Origin: Deltaproteobacteria bacterium
GTDB lineage: Bacteria; Desulfobacterota; Binatia; HRBIN30; JACQVA1
Direction of reading: 5' to 3'
Length of the DNA: 64,000 nucleotides
Assembly (NCBI GenBank): GCA_016178705.1
Contig: JACOST010000011.1
Location: forward strand, 124,001-188,000
In this document: positions 24,809 through 31,868 of the stretch, one piece after another
Layout of the letters: each line of letters starts with the position of its first letter
Position numbering within the stretch: position 1 is the first letter of the stretch
Notes under the pieces: model-generated
The model's input: only the letters and a program-made list of their open reading frames with translations
What the model was told of the DNA's origin: nothing
Databases searched by the model: none
Made by a program: the position numbers and the translations under genes

Positions 24809-26356
24809 CTCTCACCGGGAGCGCTGCTACTCGCGCTGCTGTTGGCAGTGCCGACGTTGGCCGCCACCGAGCCGACCATCGTGGTCGGCGCCAAGAACTT
24901 CACCGAAGGCACCATCCTCGGCGAGATCATGGCGCAAACGCTGGAGCAACACGCCGGTGTGCGCGTGGAGCGGCGCTTCAATCTCGCCGGAACGAAAGTG
25001 GCGTTCGACGCGTTGCAACACGGCGCCATCGACGCGTATGCCGAGTACACCGGCACCGGGCTGCGCGAGATCGTCGGCGATGCCAGCGCGGTGGCCGGCG
25101 CCAGCGACGCCTTCGCGCGCGTCAGCCGCGCCTTCAGCGAGCAGTACGATTTGGTCTGGCTGGCGCCGTTTGGGTTCAACAACACCTACGTGCTGATCAT
25201 GCGCGCCGCGCACGCGCGCGAGTTGCAACTCGCGTCGGTGAGCGACGCGGCCGCGCATCCGCTGCGCTACGGCATGTCGCACGAGTTCTTGCAGCGCGAA
25301 GACGGCATGCCGGGATTGCTCCGCGTCTACGGCTTGCAGACCGCGTCGCTCGTCGGCATGGAGCACGACCTCGCGTATCAAGCGCTCGCCGATGGCGCGA
25401 TCGAAGTCTCCGACGGCTACTCCACCGACGCGAAAATCGTCGCCGGCAATCTCGTCGCGTTGCGTGACGATCGGAACTTCTTTCCGCCATACGAAGCCGC
25501 GCCGTTGGTGCGCCGCGATCTGTTGACGCGCGTTCCGCGCGCCGCCGAGGCGCTCGCGTTGCTCGCCGGCCGACTCGACGAAGCGGCGATGCGGCGGCTC
25601 AATCATCGGGTCGAGTTCGAACGGCGCGAACCGGCTGACGTCGCGGCGTCGTTTCTACGCGAGGTGGGCATCGGCGTTGAGCACGCCACCGGCGAGGTGC
25701 GGTCACGCTCGCTGCTCGCGCTGTTGTGGCAACGCCGCTTCATCACGTTGAATCTGGCGAGCTGGCACCTGCTGCTCACCGGAATTGCGGAAGCGCTCGC
25801 GTGCATGGTCGCCATCCCCCTCGGCATCGCCGCCAGTCGAAAGCCACGCCTTGCATCGACTGTGCTCGGGATTGCCGGCGTGCTGCAGACGATCCCATCG
25901 ATCGCGCTGCTCGCCTTCATGCTGCCGTTCTTTGGTATCGGCGCGCGCCCGGCGATCGTGGCGCTGTTTCTCTACGGGCTGTTGCCGATCATCCGCAACA
26001 CGGTGACGGGATTGCGCAGCGTCGATGCGAAGCTGATCGAAGTCGGCCTCGGCCTCGGCATGCGTCCGCGCCAGCTATTGTGGCAAGTCGAGCTGCCGCT
26101 GGCGGCGCCGGTGATCCTCGCCGGTGTGCGGACATCGTCGGTGATCAACATCGGCACCGCGACGCTGGCGGCCTTCATCGGTGCCGGCGGCCTCGGCGAC
26201 CCGATCGTCACCGGCTTGACCGTGAGCGACACCAACTTGGTGCTCTCCGGCGCGCTGCCGGCGGCGGCACTGGCGCTGGTGGTCGACGCCGCACTCGGAC
26301 AAGTCGAACGCTGGGCGACGCCGCGCGGGTTGCGGATCGGACGTGATGCAACTTGA
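24794..26356 (+). CDS. ABC transporter substrate-binding/permease fusion, OpuC/EgtU-like
   Basis: About 520 residues from a GTG at 24794, which gives a signal-like LLLALLLAVPTLAA; the frame is open back to a GTG at 24608 that overlaps the ATPase stop, but that 62-residue stretch only translates repeat DNA. Residues ~30-300 are an OpuAC-type binding domain (VVGAKNFTEGTILGEIMAQTLEQH, YAEYTGTGLREI, FGFNNTYVLIM, ALADGAIEVSDGYSTDAKI). Residues ~310-515 are the permease, with several helices and the EAA-like loop EVGLGLGMRPRQLLWQVELPLAAP. Binding domain first and permease second is the reverse of what I recall for EgtU of Streptococcus pneumoniae. Imports ergothioneine, betaine or a relative. Confidence 0.82.
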   Translation: MYRGALSPGALLLALLLAVPTLAATEPTIVVGAKNFTEGTILGEIMAQTLEQHAGVRVERRFNLAGTKVAFDALQHGAIDAYAEYTGTGLREIVGDASAVAGASDAFARVSRAFSEQYDLVWLAPFGFNNTYVLIMRAAHARELQLASVSDAAAHPLRYGMSHEFLQREDGMPGLLRVYGLQTASLVGMEHDLAYQALADGAIEVSDGYSTDAKIVAGNLVALRDDRNFFPPYEAAPLVRRDLLTRVPRAAEALALLAGRLDEAAMRRLNHRVEFERREPADVAASFLREVGIGVEHATGEVRSRSLLALLWQRRFITLNLASWHLLLTGIAEALACMVAIPLGIAASRKPRLASTVLGIAGVLQTIPSIALLAFMLPFFGIGARPAIVALFLYGLLPIIRNTVTGLRSVDAKLIEVGLGLGMRPRQLLWQVELPLAAPVILAGVRTSSVINIGTATLAAFIGAGGLGDPIVTGLTVSDTNLVLSGALPAAALALVVDAALGQVERWATPRGLRIGRDAT

Positions 26357-26377
26357 ACCTGATGCGAAAATAAGGAG

Positions 26378-26467
26378 TTCACCACGAAGGCACGAAGACC
26401 ACGAAGGCCGGCACCGGAACCTTCCTTCTGCTTCTCTGCTCGCGTCCTTCGTGTTCTTCGTGGTGAA
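26378..26467. repeat. CACGAAG inverted repeat
   Basis: TTCACCACGAAGGCACGAAG starts at 26378 (left arm to ~26407) and its complement CCTTCGTGTTCTTCGTGGTGAA lies at 26446-26467. The arms can form a long stem with a ~40-base loop. It lies between the convergent fusion-permease and gamma-subunit genes and could act as a bidirectional terminator or be a dispersed intergenic repeat. Confidence 0.65.
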
Positions 26468-26504
26468 GATTTGTTTCCGATCAACATCCATTGACCGCGG
26501 TCGC

Positions 26505-27050
26505 CTACATCCCTCGCGTAACGAAATCGGCGCCGAGATTGAGCAGCGCGACGTTCTTCTCCGCGAGATGTTGGCGATGAGGCGGCAGCGACTCGCGCAT
26601 CGCGGCGATGAGCGCTTCGTGCGGGACCAATGCGGTCGCGGCAACGAACGCGCCGAGGGCGATCATGCCGGCGCCCATGATGTTCTTCGCTTCCTCCGCC
26701 ATCTTCGTCGCCGGGACGCTCAGCAGCGTGACGTCATCGCGCGCCGGCGCCGGAACCAACGTCGAGTTGAGGCACAGCACGCCGCCCGGGCGCAGTTTCT
26801 TGCTCTGCTCCGCCAGCCCCGTCGCGTGCATCGCCAGCACGCTCCAGGTGAGCGGGATGATCGGTGGCGCTTGAATCGCGTCGTCACCGATCACCACCGT
26901 CGAGTCGCTCGGCCCCCCGCGCATCATGCCGCCGTAAACCCCGAACAGCATGACCTGCTTGCCAGCCTGCATCGCAGCCTGCGCGAGAATCTTCGCCATG
27001 AGCTGAATCCCCTGCCCGCCGATACCGGTGATGATGACTTCGCGTTCCAT
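26505..27050 (-). CDS. 2-oxoacid:acceptor oxidoreductase gamma subunit, orphan
   Basis: 181 residues starting MEREVIITGIGGQGIQLMAKILAQAAMQAG, the signature of the gamma (POR/KOR/IOR gamma) subunit of pyruvate/2-ketoacid/indolepyruvate ferredoxin oxidoreductases, followed by VYGGMMRGGPSDSTVVIGDDAIQAPP. The complete enzyme needs alpha, beta and usually delta subunits for oxidative decarboxylation of 2-oxoacids to acyl-CoA; none lies next to it here, although they could be elsewhere in the genome. Confidence 0.88.
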   Translation of the reverse strand: MEREVIITGIGGQGIQLMAKILAQAAMQAGKQVMLFGVYGGMMRGGPSDSTVVIGDDAIQAPPIIPLTWSVLAMHATGLAEQSKKLRPGGVLCLNSTLVPAPARDDVTLLSVPATKMAEEAKNIMGAGMIALGAFVAATALVPHEALIAAMRESLPPHRQHLAEKNVALLNLGADFVTRGM

Positions 27051-27210
27051 GGTGTGGTGTTCACGTCAACGAGTGGGACTCACGGTCTGGTGGTGCATAG
27101 ATCAAACCCGCGACGCGGTGCAATCGGAACACCGCTCACCCGAAACGTCGAAACGCGCGAAACACCGCGATCCGTTGAGTTCGTTCACCGCCGCGACTAG
27201 ACTCCGTCGC

Positions 27211-27564
27211 GTGCCACAGTCGTCACGAAGGCTTGACCTTCACCGCATTGCTGAGGAGCGCAGCATCGCCTACCACCGAGTGATCGCCCAGCGCCTGCTT
27301 CTTGATGGGTCGTTGCTTGAGATTGCGCGCGCACGCGTTCAGAGCTGGCTGGAGGGCGGTCACCCCATACCGGAGTACGCACGCGCGTGGAGCGAAATTC
27401 TTGCTCAGGACATGGGAACCATCGCGGGCTCGCTGATCGATTCGAGCGAGCGAGGTCGCGAGCTGCGTCAGTCGTCGCCGTTCGCCGGCTGTTTGTCCGC
27501 TCAGGAACGCTGGCGGTTGTGGCGTGAGGTGCGCAGCCTGATTGAACAGACCGATGACACGTGA
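27211..27564 (+). CDS. small helical protein upstream of DUF6036-type nucleotidyltransferase (candidate antitoxin)
   Basis: About 117 residues from a GTG at 27211 (the frame is open upstream to 27028). Predicted largely helical: LDLHRIAEERSIAYHRVIAQRLL, ARARVQSWLEGGHPIPEYARAWSEILAQ, SPFAGCLSAQERWRLWREVR. This type of protein is seen directly upstream of small nucleotidyltransferases in many high-GC bacteria, by recollection only. It overlaps the next gene by 11 bases, as toxin-antitoxin pairs often do. I could not assign a named family. Confidence 0.5.
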   Translation: MPQSSRRLDLHRIAEERSIAYHRVIAQRLLLDGSLLEIARARVQSWLEGGHPIPEYARAWSEILAQDMGTIAGSLIDSSERGRELRQSSPFAGCLSAQERWRLWREVRSLIEQTDDT

Positions 27565-28084
27565 AGCGCTCGAACACCTCATCCGTGCCGCCGCCGACAT
27601 CGCCGACGATGATGAGATCGTGGTGCTGGGGAGCCAGGCCCTCCTTGGTCAGTTTCCGGCGGCCCCTGCCGCCTTGCGCGTCTCCTGTGAAGCCGACGTC
27701 TTCCCGCGCAATCATCCGGAACGCGCGGACCTGATCGACGGATCGATCGGTGAGCTTTCGCCGTTTCACGCCACGTACGGTTACTACGCCCACGGGGTCG
27801 CCGAGTCGACCGCCGTGCTACCCGACGGGTGGCGCGAGCGCTTGATCCCCGTTCGCAACGAGAGCACGCGCGGCGCAACCGGCTGGTGCCTCGAAGTACA
27901 CGACTTGGTGGTGTCGAAACTGGCCGCCGGACGAGAGAAGGACTTCGCCTTCGCCCGCGAAGCGCTCGGGCATCGGCTCGTCCACGCACCCACACTGCTG
28001 GCGCGGATCGAAATGATCCCGCTCGCGCCCGAAGCACGTGAGCGACTCCGCACATGGGTGCGATCCTACGGCGATCAATCGTAA
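27554..28084 (+). CDS. DUF6036-like nucleotidyltransferase (candidate toxin)
   Basis: 176 residues from the ATG at 27554. The nucleotidyltransferase-fold signature is VVLGSQALL (Gly-Ser motif) followed by a D/E-x-D metal motif in SCEADVFP, then a substrate-pocket DGWRERLIPVRNES and EVHDLVVSKLAAGREKDFAF (helical Lys-rich motif). Such proteins are annotated as DUF6036 or MNT-like nucleotidyltransferases and are found in toxin-antitoxin-like two-gene units. It overlaps the upstream helical protein gene. Confidence 0.65.
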   Translation: MTREALEHLIRAAADIADDDEIVVLGSQALLGQFPAAPAALRVSCEADVFPRNHPERADLIDGSIGELSPFHATYGYYAHGVAESTAVLPDGWRERLIPVRNESTRGATGWCLEVHDLVVSKLAAGREKDFAFAREALGHRLVHAPTLLARIEMIPLAPEARERLRTWVRSYGDQS

Positions 28085-28111
28085 GCGCGAAGTCGCGCGA
28101 CCATGATCATG

Positions 28112-28143
28112 GTGTTGACCCGCCGGGCGCGGCGGGTCAACAC
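28112..28143. terminator. perfect 14-bp hairpin after the nucleotidyltransferase gene
   Basis: GTGTTGACCCGCCG (28112-28125) is followed by a 4-base loop and its exact complement CGGCGGGTCAACAC (28130-28143). No U-run follows, so it may be a factor-dependent terminator, an operator or a remnant of a mobile palindrome. A smaller inverted repeat, GACCCGCG-loop-CGCGGGTC, lies at 28233-28256 in the same gap. Confidence 0.55.
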
Positions 28144-28342
28144 GGTTCGATGTCGCATGAGAGGATGCCCCGCAGTTCCTTGAATCCGTGATGCATCCGG
28201 GTGTATGAGGCGCGCATGCGTGCACCCGTATTGACCCGCGAAGCCTTGCGCGGGTCGCTGGGTCGTTGATACGCCTAATTCAAAGTTGGGCAGCAGCAAA
28301 CCGCTGTGACGGCTCGGGAGTGGCGCAGGAGAGCGTTACGAA

Positions 28343-28966
28343 GTGTTCCAGCTGATTGAGGCCCACTCCGAGACCTTGGTTGCATCCATCCTTCCTACTC
28401 ATGTCCCGAACTACGACTGGCTCGTCGAGAATATCGGTCGGGCTGGAGACTCCGCGTATCAGTCGAAGTACCGGGCCTTCTGGGCGATGAACGCGGCGCG
28501 CCTCAGCCCGGCATACTGCGCAGAGTATTTCCGCCGGCTCGCGGCTGCGGGTAGACGCCAGCCGGCGTTAGCCAGCCTCGCCACAGACCTGTTCAACGTG
28601 CCTACCCAGTCCAAAGGCCGGCAGAGTCTTCAGTTTTCCTTCGTTACAAAGCTCGTCCATATGCATGATCATCACTCCCCGATCTACGACTCTCAAATCG
28701 CGGCCTTTTACTTCTTCCGCCAACCTGACCGCGGCCTCGACCTTGCGCAGCGAGTGGAGCGGCTCGTGAACTTTCATGCGTTCCTGAGCCGTGAGTACGC
28801 ACGGATTCTCGCGAACGGGCTGCTGAGAAAGTCGATGGCCGCCTTTCGGGCTAGGTTCAAGCCCGTCCATTTCACAGACGAAAAAGTGATCGATTCCCTC
28901 ATCTGGGCAACCGTATCCCGACTCCGCGACGGAGGTCTCCGAGATGGCTCCGTCATCTATCGGTAG
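28343..28966 (+). CDS. 207-residue protein of unknown function in the accessory stretch
   Basis: Starts at a GTG at 28343 with AGGAG about 11 bases upstream. No family was recognised with confidence. The central block LQFSFVTKLVHMHDHHSPIYDSQIAAFYFF, with F-x-T-K-L-H and P-I-Y-D-S, resembles a motif I associate with HhH-GPD/OGG-like DNA-repair-related proteins (Lys plus Asp), but that is a weak memory-based link. It has about the same base composition as neighbours and sits alone between two toxin-antitoxin-like modules. Confidence 0.5.
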   Translation: MFQLIEAHSETLVASILPTHVPNYDWLVENIGRAGDSAYQSKYRAFWAMNAARLSPAYCAEYFRRLAAAGRRQPALASLATDLFNVPTQSKGRQSLQFSFVTKLVHMHDHHSPIYDSQIAAFYFFRQPDRGLDLAQRVERLVNFHAFLSREYARILANGLLRKSMAAFRARFKPVHFTDEKVIDSLIWATVSRLRDGGLRDGSVIYR

Positions 28967-29052
28967 CGTTAGCGGGTCGGCTCTGCCCAACTTGACTCTC
29001 CATGAACACGGAATGATCTATGATGGTTGATCCACGTCGGGTCGCTCGGCAC

Positions 29053-29070
29053 GCTACTCGGGGAAGCGGA
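29053..29070. repeat. CTACTCGGGG element, partial copy
   Basis: GCTACTCGGGGAAGCGGA matches the half-element at 231-246. It lies in the gap before the duplicated gene fragment. Confidence 0.4.
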
Positions 29071-29142
29071 CTGATCTCGAACTGGGTGACTCACACCGAC
29101 GAATACCCGTCACCAACCGAATCAACCATCGGCGTTGATCGG

Positions 29143-29356
29143 CGTGCATCGGCGGTTGCAATGTCCGCGATCACTTCCCTTTGAACTGCGGTGTGCGGCG
29201 TTCCATGAAAGCGGTCATGCCTTCGCGGGTGTCCTCCGACTACGTGACCAGCGATTGCACCAGCGCTTCCTCCTCGAGCGCGGTTTCGAGGGACGATTCG
29301 AGCGAGCGATTGAGCAACCGCTTCGACATGCCGATGGCGAAGGTCGGGCCTTGGGC
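29143..29356. repeat. 214-bp direct repeat, left copy
   Basis: Aligns base for base without gaps to 29991-30204 (offset 848): 15 mismatches in 214, about 93 percent identity. It covers the 3' end of an enoyl-CoA hydratase gene plus 28 bases beyond its stop. The intervening 634 bases hold the toxin-antitoxin pair. Confidence 0.85.
29171..29356 (-). pseudogene. 3' fragment of an enoyl-CoA hydratase gene with a nonsense codon
   Basis: Minus-strand reading gives the same C-terminal 60 residues as the intact hydratase at 30019-30813 (FAIGMSKRLLNRSLES and onward to PQFKGK) except that one Gln codon is TAG. Of the 11 base differences in this part, ten are silent and one makes the stop, so the copy descends from a functional gene. 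The homology ends abruptly at 29356. Confidence 0.85.
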
Positions 29357-29428
29357 AGGCCGCTCAAGTCAAACGTTGGCGGCATTAGCGGCTACCGTGC
29401 TACGCTCAACAGCGAAGTGGAGAACAAG

Positions 29429-29668
29429 ATGGCGCACTCACTAGCTGAGATCGAGGACGACGCGCTCCGATTGCCGCCCGAGGACCGCGCACGGCTCGCA
29501 GTGCAGCTATTGGCCAGCCTGGAAGGGGATGTGGAGTCGCCAGAGGAGATCGAGAAGCTCTGGCTTGCCGAGGCGGAGCGGCGCTTTCGGGAGCTGCGCG
29601 ACGGAGTGGTCGAGGGGATACCGGCTGGCGAAGTCTTCGCGCAACTCCGCGCCAAGCTGCGGCCGTGA
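29429..29668 (+). CDS. addiction-module antitoxin component (TIGR02574-like)
   Basis: 79 residues starting MAHSLAEIEDDALRLPPEDRARLAVQLLASLEGD, matching the short helical 'addiction module component' family whose opening L-x-x-A-x-x-L-x-x-x-E-R-x-x-L-x-x-x-L-L-x-S-L is characteristic. The C-terminal EKLWLAEAERRFRELRDG probably wraps the toxin. Its stop codon overlaps the GTG start of the next gene (GTGA), so the two are coupled. Confidence 0.8.
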   Translation: MAHSLAEIEDDALRLPPEDRARLAVQLLASLEGDVESPEEIEKLWLAEAERRFRELRDGVVEGIPAGEVFAQLRAKLRP

Positions 29669-29967
29669 AGGAGGCCGTCTTCCACCCGGAGGCGCGGGCG
29701 GAAGCCAACGAGTCGGTGGATTTCTATGAGGCCCGTCTCGATGGACTCGGTCTTCGCTTCCTCGCGGCGGTCGAGCACACTACCGAGCGCATCTCTTCAG
29801 CTCCCGAGTCGGGCGCGCCGCTTGCCGGTGGTTTTCGCAAGCGGATCGTTCCTGGGTTTCCGTACAGCATCATCTATCGGATCTGGCAGGATTACGTGTA
29901 TCTCGTTGCGGTCGCCCACCAACACCGCCGTCCCGACTACTGGCGGCAGCGCACGGACCGCCGCTAA
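29665..29967 (+). CDS. RelE/ParE family toxin
   Basis: 100 residues starting from a GTG that overlaps the antitoxin stop. The RelE/ParE pattern is clear: VFHPEARAEANESVDFYEAR at the N-terminus, GLRFLAAVEHTTERI, and RKRIVPGFPYSIIYRIWQDYVYLVAVAHQHRRPDYWRQR at the C-terminus. RelE members cleave mRNA on ribosomes and ParE members block gyrase; the text AVAHQHRRPDYW is that of the ParE-like group. Lies between the duplicate hydratase ends. Confidence 0.88.
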   Translation: MKEAVFHPEARAEANESVDFYEARLDGLGLRFLAAVEHTTERISSAPESGAPLAGGFRKRIVPGFPYSIIYRIWQDYVYLVAVAHQHRRPDYWRQRTDRR

Positions 29968-29990
29968 CCCGCACGGGGTGCCGGCCGGCA

Positions 29991-30204
29991 CGTGCATCGG
30001 CGGTCTCAATGTCCGGGCTCACTTCCCTTTGAACTGCGGCGTGCGGCGTTCCATGAAAGCGGTCATGCCTTCGCGGGTGTCTTCCGACTGCGTGACTAGC
30101 GATTGCACCAGCGCTTCCTCTTCGAGTGCGGTTTCGAGTGACGATTCGAGCGAGCGATTGAGCAAGCGCTTCGACATACCGATCGCGAACGTCGGGCCTT
30201 GGGC
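29991..30204. repeat. 214-bp direct repeat, right copy (end of intact enoyl-CoA hydratase gene)
   Basis: Counterpart of 29143-29356; comprises the last 186 bases of the intact hydratase gene and 28 bases of its 3' flank. Confidence 0.85.
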
Positions 30205-30813
30205 GAGCTTCTCCGCCCACTCGCGCGCGGCCGCCGCGAGTTGATCGCCCGGGACGACTTTGTTGACAAGGCCGAGACCCAGCGCGGCGTCGGCACTGAG
30301 GTCCTCGCCGAAGAACACCAGCTCCTTCGCCTTCGACAGGCCGATCAGCCGCGGCAGCAGAAATGCGCCCGCGGCGTCGATGGCGATGCCGCGGCGGACG
30401 AAGATTTCGATGAAGCGCGCGTCCTGCGCCGCGATCACCAGATCGCTGGCGAAGGCGAGGTGGGAACCGAGTCCGGCGGCGACGCCGTTGACCGCGGCGA
30501 TCACCGGCTTCTCCAACTCCCACAGCGCGCGAATCAGGCGCTGCGAACTCTGCTTCATCACCTCGCGCCCGGCGCCGGGGCCGCTCGGCCCTTGGCCGCG
30601 CGGGCCGCTGAGATCGGCGCCGGTGCAAAATCCTTTGCCGGACCCGGTGAGCACCAGCGCGCGAATGTCGCCGTTGCTGCGCGCGTCGCTGAGTACCGCG
30701 ATGAGTTCCTCGCGCATCTCGGCGTTGACCGCGTTGCGTGCGTCGGGCCGATTCATGGTGACCCAGGCGACTTGGTTTTCGAGCGTGAACTGAATGGCTT
30801 TGAAGTCGGGCAT
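30019..30813 (-). CDS. enoyl-CoA hydratase/isomerase family protein
   Basis: 264 residues from the ATG at 30813, with AGGAGAAG just upstream; the longer frame to 30855 is not needed. Crotonase-fold marks are VTMNRPDARNAVNAEM, LTGSGKGFCTGADLSG, VIAAVNGVAAGLGSHLAFASDLVIA (oxyanion hole) and FVRRGIAIDAAGAFLLPRLIGLSKA, where the catalytic acid position is Asp. It hydrates or isomerises enoyl-CoA esters. Downstream of the acyl-CoA dehydrogenase and amidohydrolase genes on the same strand, which suggests a degradation pathway. Confidence 0.88.
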   Translation of the reverse strand: MPDFKAIQFTLENQVAWVTMNRPDARNAVNAEMREELIAVLSDARSNGDIRALVLTGSGKGFCTGADLSGPRGQGPSGPGAGREVMKQSSQRLIRALWELEKPVIAAVNGVAAGLGSHLAFASDLVIAAQDARFIEIFVRRGIAIDAAGAFLLPRLIGLSKAKELVFFGEDLSADAALGLGLVNKVVPGDQLAAAAREWAEKLAQGPTFAIGMSKRLLNRSLESSLETALEEEALVQSLVTQSEDTREGMTAFMERRTPQFKGK

Positions 30814-30900
30814 GTTCTTCTCCTTCCGCTCCCTCGCCCGGAGGGAGACTGTCAATGAGCGCGGCCGTCGCGCTGTTTCCTAGCAGATTTTCCTCTCCCT

Positions 30901-30980
30901 GTAGGGGCGACGCATGCGTCGCCCGGAAGTGACATGTCCGCTGCGGAGAAACCGGAGGGCGATGCATGCGTCGCCCCTAC
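30901..30980. repeat. 80-bp palindromic dispersed element, copy 1
   Basis: Starts GTAGGGGCGACGCATGCG and ends CGCATGCGTCGCCCCTAC-type inverted sequence. Each end also carries an internal GCGACGCATGCGTCGC palindrome. The reverse complement of its interior (TTTCTCCGCAGCGGA) matches the interior of the second copy at 44029-44110, so the two are the same element in opposite orientation. Confidence 0.8.
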
Positions 30981-31028
30981 GCTCAGAGACAATCGACTGC
31001 CTCTCTCCGGGAGAGGGAAACTGTTGCG

Positions 31029-31838
31029 TCACTGCAGTTTCAAAATCCGCCGTGCGTTTTCGCGCAGGAACTTCCGCTTTACTTCCGGCGTCAACCCGAG
31101 GTGTTCGTCGATCTCCTTGGCTACGCGGTCGAAGCCGAGCAGCGGATAGTCGGTCGCGAAGCAGACTTTGTCTTGGCCGAAGGTCTTCAGAAAATTGACG
31201 AACGCCGGCGGGTAATGGCGCGGCGCATGCGCCGAGGTGTCGATGACGACGTTGGCGTGCTTCCACGCGATCGCGATCATCTCTTCGGTCCACGGCCAGC
31301 CGATGTGGCCGCAGATGATGCGCAGCTCGGGGAAGTCGAGCGCGACCTGATCGATGTACGTCGGGCGCCCAGTCTCCGACGGAAACAGCGGGCCGGTGTT
31401 GCCGACCTGGGTCTGAAACGCGACGTCGAGTTCGATGCACTTCGCGTAGAGCGGGTAGTACGCGGCATCGGTCGGCGGCTTGCGCCACAGGAACGGCTCG
31501 ATGCGCAGGACTTTGAAGCCGTATTTCTCGACATGCTCTTGCAGACCACGCACCGCTGCCATGATGTCGGTCGGATCGGCATGATACTCGCCGATGAAGC
31601 GCGTCGGATGCGCGCGCACCGCTTCGCGCACGTGATGCGGTTCGCCGGAGATGCACGCGATGGCGACCCCGGACCGGTCCATGTCCTCGAGCATCTGCGC
31701 GACGTTGGTGCCGTTGTGGTACCAATCGAGCTTGCCGTAGCGCTTGAAGACGTTCTCCGCCTGCGCGCTGCGCTTCTCCGGCGGCGTCGGAGAGAGATAC
31801 TGCGTCCACACGTCGATGATACCGATTGATTCACTCAT
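31029..31838 (-). CDS. amidohydrolase family 2 (ACMSD-like) metal-dependent hydrolase
   Basis: 269 residues. Marks of the TIM-barrel amidohydrolase-2 group are the first-strand IIDVWTQYL (where many relatives have D-x-H), a central ICGHIGWPWTEEMIAIAWKHANVVIDTSAHAPRHYP with the metal-region His, and KVCFATDYPLLGFDRVAKEID near the end with the catalytic Asp. The usual H-x-H at strand 1 is replaced by WTQ, as in several such proteins. Members decarboxylate or hydrolyse aromatic or lactone intermediates. It is 30 bases downstream of the acyl-CoA dehydrogenase gene. Confidence 0.82.
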   Translation of the reverse strand: MSESIGIIDVWTQYLSPTPPEKRSAQAENVFKRYGKLDWYHNGTNVAQMLEDMDRSGVAIACISGEPHHVREAVRAHPTRFIGEYHADPTDIMAAVRGLQEHVEKYGFKVLRIEPFLWRKPPTDAAYYPLYAKCIELDVAFQTQVGNTGPLFPSETGRPTYIDQVALDFPELRIICGHIGWPWTEEMIAIAWKHANVVIDTSAHAPRHYPPAFVNFLKTFGQDKVCFATDYPLLGFDRVAKEIDEHLGLTPEVKRKFLRENARRILKLQ

Positions 31839-31868
31839 GATTCGTTCCTCAAGTCCTTCCCAAACACC

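Noticed and set aside
28112-28256. Palindromes considered as a CRISPR array.
   Set aside because: Only single inverted repeats are present, with no regular spacer-repeat spacing.
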